64,000 nucleotides of DNA. Origin: Pseudomonas triticicola. Lineage in GTDB: Bacteria; Pseudomonadota; Gammaproteobacteria; Pseudomonadales; Pseudomonadaceae. Position numbers and translations under genes: made by a program. Shown here piece by piece: positions 18,116 through 25,928 of the stretch (position 1 is its first letter; each line of letters begins with the position of its first letter). The notes under the pieces were generated by a model. It worked only from the letters and a program-made list of their open reading frames with translations. It searched no databases and was not told the DNA's origin. The stretch is from the NCBI RefSeq assembly GCF_019145375.1, contig NZ_JAHSTX010000001.1, forward strand, positions 3,261,001 to 3,325,000, given 5' to 3'.

Positions 18116-19003
18116 TCAATAGCCCTTTACAAAATAGTTGACGGTGCAATTGGCAGCCAACTGCGCATTCGCATCGCGAATTTTCAAGGTGCAGCCCTGC
18201 TGGTTGGCGGCATTCAGCACGATCATTGCGGTATCGCCTCCCGCATGTGTGGCCACGAGCGAGAAATAGGCCCTCGGAAACGAGATTGGAAATGTCACGT
18301 AGACCAGTCCCGCAGCATTCGACAGACCTGAGCCCCATTGATCGATATTGCCGCTGGCGTGTTTTTGATATCCCTGGGCACTCGTCAATCCGGAAAAAAG
18401 CGAGGCATATTTCAGACTCGCCGTCCCGTGTACCGCCCAGGCTCCACTTTCCCTGACGATGGTGGCGCTCTCGCCACTGTTGATCACTATCGAATTCAAC
18501 AAGACGCCCTGCGGGCTTATCTTGGCGGCGCCCGGGTGAGCAATCGTGACCGGAGCATTGCTGCGGCAGTGAAATGCAATGGCGGCGCCCATTGGAGCCT
18601 TGTCGATGTCCGGCAGGGTCACGGTGTAAGGCGAGTTACCACCCAGACCTAACGACCAGCCCAGGTCAGCGAGAGTTAGTTGCGTAGTGGCAAGGATGTC
18701 ACGCGCCCCCGCGTAGTTGCCAAGAGCCCGCTGAACATACTCGCAAGTCGCCGCCGAACGGCTGATATCGAAAGGTGCGGCGGTCCTGAAAAGCTGAGCG
18801 CTGCGCAGTGCGCCCAGCATTTGCGTGTTGGACGCTTCACTCGGCGTCAGCCCGCCGGCTTGAACGACACTCAGGATTTCCTGGGTGACACCATTGCCCC
18901 AACTCGCCGGAATCAGCGATCCCGGTCTGCCGTTCAGCGGGTCTTCATCAACAAAGCTACCATCCACCAACCCTGCGCTGGGGACGCTTTTTGGGTAATC
19001 CAT
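18116..19003 (-). CDS. Tail fibre protein 1
   Basis: The 295-residue protein starts MDYPKSVPSAGLVDGSFVDEDP, the same baseplate-attachment N-terminus as the two other fibre proteins here. The middle is a variable region (RDILATTQLTLADLGWSLG) and the C-terminus (AQGYQKHASGNIDQWGSG...FPRAYFSLVATHAGG) resembles tip domains of Mu/P2-type fibres. The tip should decide which lipopolysaccharide the particle binds. Its ATG overlaps the stop of the preceding chaperone (TAATG). Confidence 0.88.
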   Translation of the reverse strand: MDYPKSVPSAGLVDGSFVDEDPLNGRPGSLIPASWGNGVTQEILSVVQAGGLTPSEASNTQMLGALRSAQLFRTAAPFDISRSAATCEYVQRALGNYAGARDILATTQLTLADLGWSLGLGGNSPYTVTLPDIDKAPMGAAIAFHCRSNAPVTIAHPGAAKISPQGVLLNSIVINSGESATIVRESGAWAVHGTASLKYASLFSGLTSAQGYQKHASGNIDQWGSGLSNAAGLVYVTFPISFPRAYFSLVATHAGGDTAMIVLNAANQQGCTLKIRDANAQLAANCTVNYFVKGY

Positions 19004-19473
19004 TACTGTTCTCCTGTTTTGATAGCGAGCCATGCGGGTGCCAGAGGGCGGGCATTCAACGCCGGGAAAAGCGCTGAGTCAGGCCAGTCGCGCAATGCCT
19101 GTCGGTACTCAAGCAGTTCCAGATACTGCGTGGGCTTGAGCGATGTGCCGCGTCCCAGATCCTGTTCATCGCGATGCCGCGTGACTAACCATTCGGTCGT
19201 GGCCAGAGAGGCTTGGCGCCAGACAAGCGCGGCCGCAGGTTCCTCTTCCGTAACAATGGGAGCCTGAGCTACCACACGGCTCTGCTGTGCAGGCAGTTCT
19301 TCGGCGACTGTCGGAAGCCCGCTGATCGGCGCACCGATCTCGACCTCTTGACCCTCCAGCACGCGAACCATCGTCTCGACGAAGGATGGAGCAAACAGCT
19401 CGCAGATGGCGTACTCACCGGCGTCGATCCGTTCGACGACCACGCCGTTCTCGACCCGTGCATAAATGGCCAT
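19003..19473 (-). CDS. Tail fibre assembly chaperone 2
   Basis: The 156-residue product sits directly after fibre gene 2 (TAATG overlap) and directly before fibre gene 1 (TAATG overlap), implying translational coupling. Its C-terminal RDEQDLGRGTSLKPTQYLEL...YRQALRDWP...RPLAPAWLA matches chaperone 1. The N-terminal part (YARVENGVVVERIDAGEYA) is different, consistent with recognition of a different fibre. Confidence 0.88.
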   Translation of the reverse strand: MAIYARVENGVVVERIDAGEYAICELFAPSFVETMVRVLEGQEVEIGAPISGLPTVAEELPAQQSRVVAQAPIVTEEEPAAALVWRQASLATTEWLVTRHRDEQDLGRGTSLKPTQYLELLEYRQALRDWPDSALFPALNARPLAPAWLAIKTGEQ

Positions 19474-20399
19474 TATTCGTACTCCCAGATTTCACAGAAG
19501 GCGTTGCCGCCGGCGCCACTGAGTACGGCAGCCGAAGCGTTGGTCGAACAGGAGCCGCTGCCGCCGGAACCGCGTCCGCCGGTGATGCCAATCCCGTTGA
19601 CCCCCACTCGGGTACCACCGCCGTCATACGGGCTGGCACCGCCCGCACCCGAGAGGACGCCCCAATTGGCGTTGTACATTGCGTATTCGCCGGGTGCGCC
19701 CCGAGCATTGGCAAGATTGCCGCCTGTGACTGCTTGCCCTCCTGCACCGCCCTGAACGAAACCAACTGTTGTGGCTGTTACGGCGACGGTAAGGACCTGC
19801 CCGCCTCCACCGCCCGCAGCGCTCATGTAGGTGCCGAACGAAGCACCTCCGCCGGCCAGCCCCATCACATTACTCGCAGCGCCACCGCCACCCAGCGTAA
19901 CGGGCACGCCTGCAAGTATTTCCGGGGTCACGTCGTACAGGCTTTGAGCAAAGGCCCCAGAGCCTCCGCCACCACCAATACCCTGATAACCGGCGGCAAC
20001 GGGCGAACACCCACCACCGCTCCCCCCCGCGCCGACCAGCCGCACATGGATCCTCTTGGCTTTGGGGTTTGGCTTGTAAAGCGTAATCCCGACCTTCTCG
20101 AACTGCCTGACCGCCAGCAGCCGCCCCACCGCATCGGTGATGCCGTAACCGGCCAATGTGGTCGGGGTATTTTTCAGTTTGGTGAAATCGACCAGTGCAC
20201 CGATCGCACTGGCGAGTTGATCCGTTTTGGCCTCATCGGGTGTCAACCCGGCCGCCTTGATCACGTTGAGAATCTCTTGTGTAACGCTGTTGCCCCACAC
20301 CGCCGGAATCAACGAGCCCGGCGTCCCCGCTACCGGGTTTTCATCGACGAAACGGCCGTCGACCAGGCCGACGCTGGGGACGCTTTTTGGATAGTCCAT
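19473..20399 (-). CDS. Tail fibre protein 2 (glycine-rich)
   Basis: The 308-residue protein has the shared N-terminus MDYPKSVPSVGLVDGRFVDENP, a linker (TKLKNTPTTLAGYGITDA, typical of long-tail-fibre repeats) and then a very glycine-rich distal domain with repeated GGGGG/GGAGG blocks (about residues 125-300), ending in a Cys-containing tip. Gly-rich domains of this sort form polyglycine-II-like adhesin tips in T4 gp38/S16-type fibres; that structural link is inference. A terminator lies just upstream. Confidence 0.87.
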   Translation of the reverse strand: MDYPKSVPSVGLVDGRFVDENPVAGTPGSLIPAVWGNSVTQEILNVIKAAGLTPDEAKTDQLASAIGALVDFTKLKNTPTTLAGYGITDAVGRLLAVRQFEKVGITLYKPNPKAKRIHVRLVGAGGSGGGCSPVAAGYQGIGGGGGSGAFAQSLYDVTPEILAGVPVTLGGGGAASNVMGLAGGGASFGTYMSAAGGGGGQVLTVAVTATTVGFVQGGAGGQAVTGGNLANARGAPGEYAMYNANWGVLSGAGGASPYDGGGTRVGVNGIGITGGRGSGGSGSCSTNASAAVLSGAGGNAFCEIWEYE

Positions 20400-20472
20400 A
20401 TGTTGTTCGTTCCTGTGAAATGACAAATGAGCCGTGCCTGCGCACTGGCAGACACAGGTCTGTTTCGGAAAA

Positions 20473-20498
20473 TAAAAAGCCCACATCGAAGTGGGCTT
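20473..20498 (-). terminator. Terminator after fibre cassette 3
   Basis: Stem AAGCCCAC / GTGGGCTT (20477-20484, 20491-20498) with a T-run on the minus strand, in the 125-bp gap between chaperone 3 and fibre gene 2. It resembles the hairpin at 29713-29740. Confidence 0.8.
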
Positions 20499-20524
20499 GG
20501 GTGAAGCGGGACGAAAAATATCGC

Positions 20525-21040
20525 TTAGCTGGGTAGACCGCTGGCAAGTTCGCCAATGGCAATCAAGGCTTCATCGGCCGCGCTGCGCGCCAGGTCGATC
20601 TTGCCCTTGCCCGCCTGCGCGCGGATCTGTGCTTTGGCCTTCAGGCGCAAAGTGCGCAGAGTGAGCAAATGGTCAGTCAGCTGTTCGGCTTTGGCGAGAA
20701 TCTGCTCCGCCGCCTGTTTGGCCGTGCGGCCTTTCGCGACCCACGCTGCGACTGAAAGTGGCACTTCCTTTTTCGGGTATCCGGCGTCGCTGAAAGCCTG
20801 AGCGTCTGCGGCTGCCTGTGCGTACTCCATGGCCTTGAGTGGATCACCAGCCAGTGCGTTGCGAGCGTTGTCGGCGGCGGCGTCAACTTTGGCGCAAAGG
20901 CGTTCGGCTTCCTGCAGATCCAGTGCAATCTGCCTGTCTGCATTGAAAACCCAGTTCTGCCCATCCCACTCGTGCGCAGCCGACGGTTGCGGCAGGCGCA
21001 ACTCACCGTCGCACTGATGAAGCTCCTGAATAACGATCAT
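20525..21040 (-). CDS. Fibre-associated chaperone 3 (tail assembly protein)
   Basis: The 171-residue product starts at an ATG that overlaps the stop of fibre gene 3 (ATGA). Its N-terminus (HEWDGQNWVFNADRQIALDLQEAERLCAKVDAAADNAR) resembles phage tail-fibre assembly/DUF4376-like proteins, followed by a long Ala/Lys/Leu-rich helical region. It is not similar to chaperones 1 and 2. Function is inferred mainly from position. Confidence 0.72.
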   Translation of the reverse strand: MIVIQELHQCDGELRLPQPSAAHEWDGQNWVFNADRQIALDLQEAERLCAKVDAAADNARNALAGDPLKAMEYAQAAADAQAFSDAGYPKKEVPLSVAAWVAKGRTAKQAAEQILAKAEQLTDHLLTLRTLRLKAKAQIRAQAGKGKIDLARSAADEALIAIGELASGLPS

Positions 21041-22194
21041 CGAATAAGCTCCCACGAGAATTGCACGTTCACCGCGTCGGAAAAGTTGATGGCAATGCCC
21101 ACACTGTAATCAGTGATTGGATGGTTTTTGATGCCCATGCTCAGCAATAGCTCATCGCTGTCGGCATTCGATTGGCCCAGGTTGTGTTCGGCCTGATAGC
21201 ACTGCCACAGTGAGCGCAAATTGGCGTGGTCGAAGCTGGCCGCCAACGTCGAAACCGTGACGTCATTGACGATGTTGTTGGTGAACAGTACGCACGGTGA
21301 AACCGTTGCCGGGTTCCACCCTCCCGGGTTGTTCGAACTGCCTGTCAGGATCGGCGACAGGAAGCAGTAGTTGCCCCCTGCCCACCCGGTGGACGGAAAG
21401 GCGACTGAGGTGACCGCCGTGGACGATGGCGTTGGGTTACCGGCGACTAGTCGTGCCGCACGCGCGTGGGGGTCGAGCGGTAAAAATATCGCCCCTGTGC
21501 CATTCACCGTTTGCGTCCAGGTCAAACGAGCGCGGTTGTAAATGGTCCGCACAACCGGCACCGAGCCGGGTGCTCCGGTTATCACCCACGCCAGACACAT
21601 ATCCAGTGGCGTGGACTGAAAACCCCCGCCGGCAGCGCCGTTGACGGTACCTTTCAGTGAGTCAGGTACGACGTCATGAATGCCACCGCGTTGTGTGTAG
21701 AACGTGAGTACCCCAGCGATAACTTGCGCTCGCAGAAAGTAATGGCTGCTGGGCAGCAGGTCCGCACTGCTCCACGCCGCCGTCACAAAGGTGCGCGAGC
21801 GTCCGAGTTGGCCGGCCACTACTTCCTGGCCGAGACTGATAAAGGTTCCCGCTGCGATCGAAACCCGGCCGCCACTGGTTGAGGCCGCAGCCGGACTGAC
21901 CGGCAGACGTGCATCGGCGGTGGCAACTGTAGGTAAAGGCAAAGCAGCCAACGGCAGCGCCAGATCCTGGTTCCAGCCCTTGGCCGTCACCGATTGGATC
22001 GCTTGCAACAACTGATCGTATTTCTTCTCGTCCGGCGTCAGGTCCGCCGCCTTGATCACGTTGAGAATTTCCTGCGTAACTCCGTTACCCCAGTCCGCCG
22101 GGATCAACGACCCCGGCGTCCCCATCAACGGGTTCTCATCAACAAACTTCCCATTCACCAGCCCGGCACTGGGCACACTCTTCGGATAATCCAT
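21037..22194 (-). CDS. Tail fibre protein 3
   Basis: The 385-residue protein is the first fibre of the operon and shares MDYPKSVPSAGLVNGKFVDENP and GTPGSLIPADWGNGVTQEIL with the others. After about residue 75 the sequence is unique, with a large beta-rich distal part (ARLPVSPAAASTSGGRVSIAAG... to SDAVNVQFSWELIR). It is the longest of the three. Function is host-surface recognition by family and position; the receptor cannot be predicted. Confidence 0.87.
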   Translation of the reverse strand: MDYPKSVPSAGLVNGKFVDENPLMGTPGSLIPADWGNGVTQEILNVIKAADLTPDEKKYDQLLQAIQSVTAKGWNQDLALPLAALPLPTVATADARLPVSPAAASTSGGRVSIAAGTFISLGQEVVAGQLGRSRTFVTAAWSSADLLPSSHYFLRAQVIAGVLTFYTQRGGIHDVVPDSLKGTVNGAAGGGFQSTPLDMCLAWVITGAPGSVPVVRTIYNRARLTWTQTVNGTGAIFLPLDPHARAARLVAGNPTPSSTAVTSVAFPSTGWAGGNYCFLSPILTGSSNNPGGWNPATVSPCVLFTNNIVNDVTVSTLAASFDHANLRSLWQCYQAEHNLGQSNADSDELLLSMGIKNHPITDYSVGIAINFSDAVNVQFSWELIR

Positions 22195-22207
22195 CCCTCA
22201 TCCCTCC

Positions 22208-22807
22208 CTAGTCATAATTGATGTGCACCTTGGTATGCGCCGGCGCGCTGCGGTGGATCAGGCATTCCAGCGCCGAACCCGGGTTGACGCCGAAGCGCTC
22301 TCCCCAATAGCTAGCGCCGTAACGCCGGCCAAGCAGCAATCGGCCGCCGGTGTTGAGCGTCCACATGAACTGCGCTTCCCAGGTGCCCCAATGCGCCGAA
22401 CCGAAACGGGCACGGCCCATACGCGGGGCTTCGTGTTCGGTGATGCTGGCGTTGGGGTAGCCCTGGCTTTTGGCGATGTCGAGGTAGTAGCCGACAGCCT
22501 GGCTGCCGACCGCGAGCAGGCGGCGGCGTACGGCGAGGCGGCGGTCGTCGAACAGCGGCGTGGTGCCCAGGCACGGGTCGGGCAGGTTCATCACCCGCTC
22601 CCAGTCCGGCACCAGTTCGCTGACGCCGGCCGGGTCCATCTCGTTGAGCAGGTCGGCGGCGCGCGCATCCAGACGGGCCAGTTCGATGGCAACACCTTGC
22701 AGCACTTCCTCAAGCTCGGGCACCCGCTCCGGATCCCATGCCGGGCCACTGGGCAGCAAGGCGCGCAACTGCGCCTGGTATTGCGCGACGGTTCTTATGC
22801 CCCCCAT
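22208..22807 (-). CDS. Mu gp48-like baseplate protein (DUF2313/YmfQ)
   Basis: The 199-residue product starts QYQAQLRALLPSGPAWDPERVPELEEVLQG, the recognisable start of the DUF2313/YmfQ family, and contains PDWERVMNLPDPC. In Mu-like phages this protein (R/gp48, comparable to P2 gpI) completes the baseplate wedge and links it to the tail fibres. It overlaps the gp47-like gene by 13 bp. Confidence 0.9.
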   Translation of the reverse strand: MGGIRTVAQYQAQLRALLPSGPAWDPERVPELEEVLQGVAIELARLDARAADLLNEMDPAGVSELVPDWERVMNLPDPCLGTTPLFDDRRLAVRRRLLAVGSQAVGYYLDIAKSQGYPNASITEHEAPRMGRARFGSAHWGTWEAQFMWTLNTGGRLLLGRRYGASYWGERFGVNPGSALECLIHRSAPAHTKVHINYD

Positions 22808-23841
22808 ACGCAGCCTCCGAAGGTCAGCAGTTCGCTCTGCCCGGCCGGCACGTCAGCGGCTGGAGCAGTGAGCGTGTGATCGTATTCGCCGCCGGCGCTG
22901 CTGATCGCTTCGCGGATATGGCTGATCAGCAACGGCACGCCGAGGTCAGCCTCGCGGTTGTGCAGATCGCGCAGCTGCGCTTCAACGGCGGCGCGCACGG
23001 CGGTGGTGTCCGGATTGACGCTCTTGAAGCGGTACACCACCGGCACCTGAATCGGCCGCTGCACGTGCACTTCCGCGGTCACCGGACGCAGCGGTTCGAT
23101 GTACTCCTGAACCTCCGCCAGCTGCTCATCGTTCGGCACCGGTTGCGGATCGTCGTCGCGCATGATGAACACAGTCACCGTGCCCGGGCCGAGCAAGCCA
23201 CCACGGCACCACGCACGGGTCACGCCCGGCACTTCCAGTGCCCAGGTTTCGTAGTCGCTGGCCGCGCCGCCGTGGGGAATCACGCGGTAGGAACGAATCA
23301 CCCGCGAGCGCAGCGACTCGAGGCTTTCCCGCGCCACGCCACCGCTGAGGCCTGGCGCCAGCACCATAAAGCTGTTGCCGACAATGCCGGCAATCGGTTG
23401 CACCGGGGTCAGCGCCAGACCGGCGTCAGCGTTGCCGAGGCTGCCGGCCTCCAGCGCCGCAATCGTGGTGCTGTTGCTGCCATTGACCGTGGTGCGCGCG
23501 GTCGTGACTTTGTAGGTGCGGCCATCGCTCGCTTGCAGCAGCGTGTCGACGTCGAGCACCGCACCGGGAGTGGCGGTAAAACTGACGCTGCCGGTGGCCA
23601 CTTGCGCGGCTTTGCGCGGCTGATTCAGGCGCAGCGCGGCGATGCGTTCCAAGGTTGACTCATCGGCTTTGTCGGGCAGGATCTGCTCGGCAATCCAGTC
23701 GAGATAACCGTACAGGCCATAAGCGGCGCCGCCGAGGGTGCGGGCGAGCACTTGCGCATCGGACTGGCGCAGCGAATCGCCGGCCAGGTCGCTTTGGGTG
23801 CGCTTGATCAGCACCGGCAGCGAAGGGGTTTCAAACGGCAT
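22795..23841 (-). CDS. Baseplate J-like wedge protein (Mu gp47)
   Basis: The 348-residue product contains the baseplate J signature region ATPGAVLDVDTLLQASDGRTY and GVARESLESLRSRVI, as in Mu gp47 and P2 gpJ. These proteins form the inner wedge ring of contractile baseplates. It overlaps the neighbours on both sides by about 11-13 bp, typical of a tightly packed tail operon. Confidence 0.93.
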   Translation of the reverse strand: MPFETPSLPVLIKRTQSDLAGDSLRQSDAQVLARTLGGAAYGLYGYLDWIAEQILPDKADESTLERIAALRLNQPRKAAQVATGSVSFTATPGAVLDVDTLLQASDGRTYKVTTARTTVNGSNSTTIAALEAGSLGNADAGLALTPVQPIAGIVGNSFMVLAPGLSGGVARESLESLRSRVIRSYRVIPHGGAASDYETWALEVPGVTRAWCRGGLLGPGTVTVFIMRDDDPQPVPNDEQLAEVQEYIEPLRPVTAEVHVQRPIQVPVVYRFKSVNPDTTAVRAAVEAQLRDLHNREADLGVPLLISHIREAISSAGGEYDHTLTAPAADVPAGQSELLTFGGCVWGA

Positions 23842-24229
23842 AGATCACCTGCCAACTGTTATCGGGGTTGATGTCCAGACGTTCACCGTCGGCCAGGGTC
23901 AGGACCGTGCGCAGGTTCAGGCGCTGGGCGTCGAGGCGTTCGCTGAGGATGTCGATGGCGCTGCAGTGGCCGTCGTCGAGCAGCCATTGCAGGGCTTCGC
24001 GGGCATAGAACTCGGCGTCCATTTGCGTCTGCCGGGTCAGCTTGACCCGGCGCAGCAGCCACAGCCGCGAGCCGATTCGATCGTCGGCAACCGTGGGAAA
24101 ACTGTCGCCCCACCAGCCGAAGCGTTCTTCGTCATCGAGGGCGTCGTCATCGGCGGCGCGACGCCAGGTGAACAGGCTGATCAGCACCGCGCGGGTCAGC
24201 GCGGCGTGGAGGTTCTGGCTGATGAACAT
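23831..24229 (-). CDS. Mu gp46-like baseplate protein
   Basis: The 132-residue product (LISLFTWRRAADDDALDDEERFGWWGDSFP...IGSRLWLL) fits the phage GP46 family, the small wedge component related in role to T4 gp25. The ATG at 24229 overlaps the preceding stop as TGATG. GGAGG is found a few bases upstream. Confidence 0.9.
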   Translation of the reverse strand: MFISQNLHAALTRAVLISLFTWRRAADDDALDDEERFGWWGDSFPTVADDRIGSRLWLLRRVKLTRQTQMDAEFYAREALQWLLDDGHCSAIDILSERLDAQRLNLRTVLTLADGERLDINPDNSWQVIYAV

Positions 24230-24738
24230 CACTGGCCTCCTGCCGGCGCGCCGGTCTGACCGTTGCCAGCCTGGACGCCAACATGCACGTGTTTGATCTG
24301 GCTGATGCCGCCGGCCAGTTGATCACCGGTGGAGACGATCTTGCCGGTCTGGTTGATCACCGGTGTGTCGAAGTTCACCGCGCTGCTGGCGCGGATGTTC
24401 AGCGTGGCGGTTTCGATGTCGATGATCCGCCCGCGCTTGAAGTGAATCCTGTCGCCCTCGTCGGTATAGATCGCCACTTCACCAGCAGCGAGTGCTTGCA
24501 GGCGATAGCGGCGGTCGGCGATGACCAGGGCGATGGCATGGGAACGGTCGCCGCCAATGAAGGTGACGACCCCTTCAGCACCGGCGAGCGGATGGCTGGT
24601 GAAACCATAGGGTTCGAAGTGTTCGAGGTCGTCGTTGATTTCACCGGCGGTGAGGCGCATTTGCAGCGATTGCAGTTTCGAAGCCGAATTGGCGAGCACG
24701 ACAGTGCCGCGCGCCAGCAGGCGTGTCAGTAGGCTCAT
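24229..24738 (-). CDS. Baseplate spike protein (Mu gp45 / P2 gpV type)
   Basis: The 169-residue product has an N-terminal OB-like domain, then beta-helical sequence (IDIETATLNIRASSAVNFDTPVINQTG) and IKHVHVGVQAG near the C-terminus. The HxH (HVH) motif is that of membrane-piercing spikes in which three chains bind an iron ion at the tip. It would form the needle that punctures the target outer membrane. Confidence 0.92.
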   Translation of the reverse strand: MSLLTRLLARGTVVLANSASKLQSLQMRLTAGEINDDLEHFEPYGFTSHPLAGAEGVVTFIGGDRSHAIALVIADRRYRLQALAAGEVAIYTDEGDRIHFKRGRIIDIETATLNIRASSAVNFDTPVINQTGKIVSTGDQLAGGISQIKHVHVGVQAGNGQTGAPAGGQ

Positions 24739-24775
24739 GGGGTGTCCTTGAAAAGAGTCGCCCGAATGGGATCAG

Positions 24776-24864
24776 TGTGGGAGCGAGCCTGCTCGCGAAC
24801 GCGGCGGGTCAGGCGCTGTGATGTTGAGGCTGGCGACGCTTTCGCGAGCAGGCTCGCTCCCACA
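24776..24864. repeat. REPIN copy 5, inside the tailocin operon
   Basis: Units 24776-24799 and 24841-24864, filling the 142-bp gap between the spike gene and the hub gene. Here the REPIN lies inside a single transcription unit. Confidence 0.93.
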
Positions 24865-24880
24865 GGGTTCGGGGTCAGGC

Positions 24881-25924
24881 TCAGGTTTTTTTCGGGGGCG
24901 CCGGATCAGGATCAAAGGTATGCGGCGGCGCCACTTGCAAGGTGGTCACCGATCCCTGCGCCGACAGCGAATAAGTGACCTTGGAAATCAGCATGTCGCC
25001 ATCGAAATCCAGCACCGGATCCTTGACCTTGACCAGCGTGTTATGGCGCCACAAATCGCCATTGCTCTGCCGCCAGCCCTGCACCTGATAGGTGGTGGTC
25101 TGCGCGCGGCCCATGCGGGTCGCGCTTTCCCATTGGGCACGCTGCTGCGCCAACTCAAAGCTCAGTTGCGTGCCTTCATTGATCACCGTGGTGCGCCGCC
25201 GTTTGAAACTCAGATCGGCCGCCGTCGACTCGACTTCGCTGACCGCCGCGCCGCTCTTCGCATCCGAGCCTTTCTGCTGGCCGATCACCCGGTACTCGGA
25301 GAACACCTGGCTGAAATCCATCGGCGCACTGGCCGACAGGATGTTCTTGCCCAGCTCCAGCGCATCGCTGGCGCGGCCGCCGCTGCCGGGTTTGGCCAGC
25401 ACCAACTGGCCCAGCTCGTTGTCGGTGGAAAACACCCGCAGCAGCGAGAGCAATCGGTCGATCGACTGGAATGCCGTTTCACCCGGCACGATGGTGTGTT
25501 TGGTCAGGCGTGTGGTTTCGCTGATTTCGTTGACCACTGACAGCCCATATTCGCTCGCCAGATCGCGGACGATAGTCAGCAAGGGTTGTTGCTGCCATTG
25601 GCTGGGCAGGTTGCGAGCGGCGCAATCGACCAGATCCTGTGTCTTGGAACTGCCTTCGATGGTCAGGCTGATCTGCCGCCCGTCATAGCGGATCGGCGCC
25701 TTGAACACGTAACCGGTGAGCACCAGGTCCTTGCCGATTTTTACCTCGCAGGGGTCGCCGGGTTTGATCCTTTGATCCACGGTCTGACCGGGCCACTGCC
25801 ATGTAATGTCGAGCTTGAAGGTGCGGAACTGGCGCTCAAGATCGGCGGTGATTTCGACGCTTTTCCAGCCGCCGTATTCCATGTTGTTGACTGTCAGCGT
25901 GACGTGATTGTCCATCTCGTTCAT
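24881..25924 (-). CDS. Baseplate hub protein (Mu gp44 / late control D-like)
   Basis: The 347-residue product starts NHVTLTVNNMEYGGWKSVEITADLERQFRTF, typical of Mu gp44-like hubs, and contains GDPCEVKIGKDLVLTGYVF and the conserved C-terminal VKDPVLDFDGDMLISKVTYSLS. It is equivalent to T4 gp27/P2 gpD, the trimeric hub that connects tube and spike. GGGAG is 7 bp before the chosen ATG. Confidence 0.92.
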   Translation of the reverse strand: MNEMDNHVTLTVNNMEYGGWKSVEITADLERQFRTFKLDITWQWPGQTVDQRIKPGDPCEVKIGKDLVLTGYVFKAPIRYDGRQISLTIEGSSKTQDLVDCAARNLPSQWQQQPLLTIVRDLASEYGLSVVNEISETTRLTKHTIVPGETAFQSIDRLLSLLRVFSTDNELGQLVLAKPGSGGRASDALELGKNILSASAPMDFSQVFSEYRVIGQQKGSDAKSGAAVSEVESTAADLSFKRRRTTVINEGTQLSFELAQQRAQWESATRMGRAQTTTYQVQGWRQSNGDLWRHNTLVKVKDPVLDFDGDMLISKVTYSLSAQGSVTTLQVAPPHTFDPDPAPPKKT

Positions 25925-25928
25925 GGCG

